Positions 62,809-64,000 of a DNA stretch of 64,000 nt are shown one piece after another (within the stretch, counting starts at the first letter, position 1; every line of letters starts with the position of its first letter). Source of the DNA: Streptomyces xinghaiensis S187 (GTDB lineage: Bacteria; Actinomycetota; Actinomycetes; Streptomycetales; Streptomycetaceae). Location of the stretch: assembly GCF_000220705.2 (NCBI RefSeq), contig NZ_CP023202.1, positions 1,798,001 to 1,862,000 on the forward strand, in the 5' to 3' direction. The notes below the pieces were generated by a model. That model saw nothing but the letters and a program-made list of their open reading frames with translations, was not told where the DNA came from and did not search any database. The translations under genes and the position numbers were made by a program.

Positions 62809-64000
62809 TCAGTCCTCCGCCCCCGCCGCGGCCCGTCCTCCCGTCCGCCGGCGCCAGTCGCGCAGGGCCACCGCGCCGCCGCTGATCGACGCGACCAGCA
62901 CGCCGCCGCCCACGAGGACATAGGTCGCCAGCCGCACGTTGCGCTCCTCCGGGGTCTCCCCCAGGTGCAGTTCGGCCGGGGTGGGTGCCTCGGCCTTGGT
63001 CAGGCCCTCGCGGGCGCGTGGCTCCCGGACGGGTGCGTCGTCCTCGGTGAGGGCGCGTACCGGGTCGACGACGCCCCAGCCCACCAGCCGGTCGCGGCCG
63101 GCGACGGAGCGCTCGGCCGTCTGCTGGAGCTGGGCGGTGATCTCCTCCTGTTCCCAGTCCGGGTGCTTGCCCTTGACGAGCGCTGCGATCGCGGCGACGT
63201 AGGGGGCGGAGAAGCTGGTGCCGTTGTCGGCGCAGTGGCCGCCGCCGGGGACGGTGGAGACCATGTCGACGCCGGGGGCCGCGATGCCGACGAAGTCGCC
63301 CGACTGGGAGAACGGGGCGCGTTCGTTGTTGCGGTCGGACGAGGCGACGGCCAGGACACCCGGGTAGGAGGCGGGGTACGTCTTCTTGTCGTTGCCGCCG
63401 AGGCCGTCGTTGCCCGCCGACGCCACGACCACGATGTCCCGGGCCAGCGCCGCGTCGATGGCCTGCTTGAGCGCCGGGTCCGGCTCCACGGCATTGGCCG
63501 TGTCCTGGGAGATGTTGATCACGTCGGCCTTCTCCGCCACCGCGTGGGCGATGGCCGCGGCCAGGGTGGCGGCGGTGCCGTGGCCCTCGGCGTCGTTCTG
63601 CTGGATGGGGATGATCGTCGCGTCCGGCGCCAGGCCGACGAAGCCGGTGCCCTTCGCGGGGCGGGCGGCGATGATCCCGGCGACCTTGGTGCCGTGGCCG
63701 ACCGTGTCGGTGGTGCCGTTCTCCTTGCCTCGTTCGAGCTTGTTGCCGTTCTCGTCCTCGAGGTCCTTCGGCAGCAGGTTCCTGCCGCTTCCGGCGTCCA
63801 CGGCGTCCCGGAGCTGGGGGTGGCGGGCGTCGACGCCGGTGTCGATCACGGCGACCCGGACCCCTTCACCCGTCGACTGCTTCCACAGCTCGTCGAGCAG
63901 GACCCGCTGGAGCGCCCAGGGACGGCCCTCGTACGGCTTTCCGGGGAAGGTGCACTGGCCCGGTGTGTCGGCCGCAGCGGGGGCCGCCGACAGGCCGGTG
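62809..64000 (-). CDS. Second mycosin-type S8 serine protease, 5'-partial
   Basis: The frame continues off the right edge; about 397 residues are visible. It starts inside a signal peptide (LSAAPAAA then DTPGQCTFPGKPYEG), followed by VRVAVIDTGVD (catalytic Asp), VGHGTKVAGIIAA (His), ASAGNDGLGG (oxyanion Asn) and NGTSFSAPYVAAIAALV (Ser). The C-terminal anchor is LATYVLVGGGVLVASISGGA followed by RDWRRRTGG. The GTG at 63849 is the Val of the catalytic VID motif, not the start. It shares architecture with mycP at 58949 but is clearly diverged in sequence. 257 bases separate it from the next gene (start 62551) on the same strand. Confidence 0.92.
   Translation of the reverse strand, partial: TGLSAAPAAADTPGQCTFPGKPYEGRPWALQRVLLDELWKQSTGEGVRVAVIDTGVDARHPQLRDAVDAGSGRNLLPKDLEDENGNKLERGKENGTTDTVGHGTKVAGIIAARPAKGTGFVGLAPDATIIPIQQNDAEGHGTAATLAAAIAHAVAEKADVINISQDTANAVEPDPALKQAIDAALARDIVVVASAGNDGLGGNDKKTYPASYPGVLAVASSDRNNERAPFSQSGDFVGIAAPGVDMVSTVPGGGHCADNGTSFSAPYVAAIAALVKGKHPDWEQEEITAQLQQTAERSVAGRDRLVGWGVVDPVRALTEDDAPVREPRAREGLTKAEAPTPAELHLGETPEERNVRLATYVLVGGGVLVASISGGAVALRDWRRRTGGRAAAGAED

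Noticed and set aside
60542..62923. 793-codon plus-strand open frame over the PPE-like gene
   Set aside because: Arg/Gly/Pro-rich antisense of a repetitive coding region; it crosses two real genes.
48155..64000. Integrated phage or mobile island at the ESX locus
   Set aside because: No integrase, transposase, attachment-site repeats or marked composition shift; the locus fits the Streptomyces core gene order as I recall it.

Overview
The window is a high-GC actinobacterial chromosome segment, almost certainly Streptomyces or a close relative. The grounds are strong third-position GC bias, frequent GTG/TTG starts, and a gene order that, from memory, runs colinear with the S. coelicolor SCO5734-SCO5774 region, here in reverse orientation. 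All identifications come from reading the translated sequence; no database search was run.

Layout. 1-2.6 kb: the 3' part of a glutamate-type amino-acid ABC permease and a flavoprotein monooxygenase. 2.8-7.4 kb (minus strand): recX, recA with an SOS-box promoter, an AI-2E-family membrane protein, a DUF3046 protein, and azlD/azlC with a decayed AraC regulator behind them. 7.7-13.4 kb (plus): a giant Lhr-type helicase and an Nei-type DNA glycosylase. 13.3-21.6 kb (minus): a small membrane protein, dps, clgR, cinA, pgsA, rimO, a RodZ-like HTH membrane protein and ftsK. 21.7-31.2 kb: the osmoadaptation set osaB, osaA (a soluble hybrid kinase with a 12-unit HAMP array) and divergent osaC. 31.3-37.3 kb (minus): tRNA-Thr, a truncated DegT-like gene and a complete 16S-23S-5S rRNA operon. 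37.9-48 kb: RNA decay, lysine/peptidoglycan precursor and thymidylate genes (rnj, dapA, thyX, dapB, an M16 peptidase, pnp, rpsO).

48.1-64 kb: a type VII (ESX) secretion locus. eccD and eccC diverge from a common intergenic region. Downstream of eccC lies a four-gene module: a membrane protein, a 166-aa helical protein, a 761-aa WXG-like protein with a glycine-zipper segment, and a Cys-containing membrane-anchored protein. Convergent to it is a minus-strand gene series with two WXG100-size proteins, a mycosin protease, a Pro/Gly-rich WXG/PPE-like protein with a small helical partner, and a second mycosin running off the window. eccB and eccE are not seen and probably lie beyond the right edge.

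The least explained material is the 53.9-58.0 kb module (candidate secreted protein, partner and membrane protein), followed by the recently homogenised HAMP array of OsaA, the in-frame AraC remnant behind azlC, and the strong hairpin in the RNase J leader.
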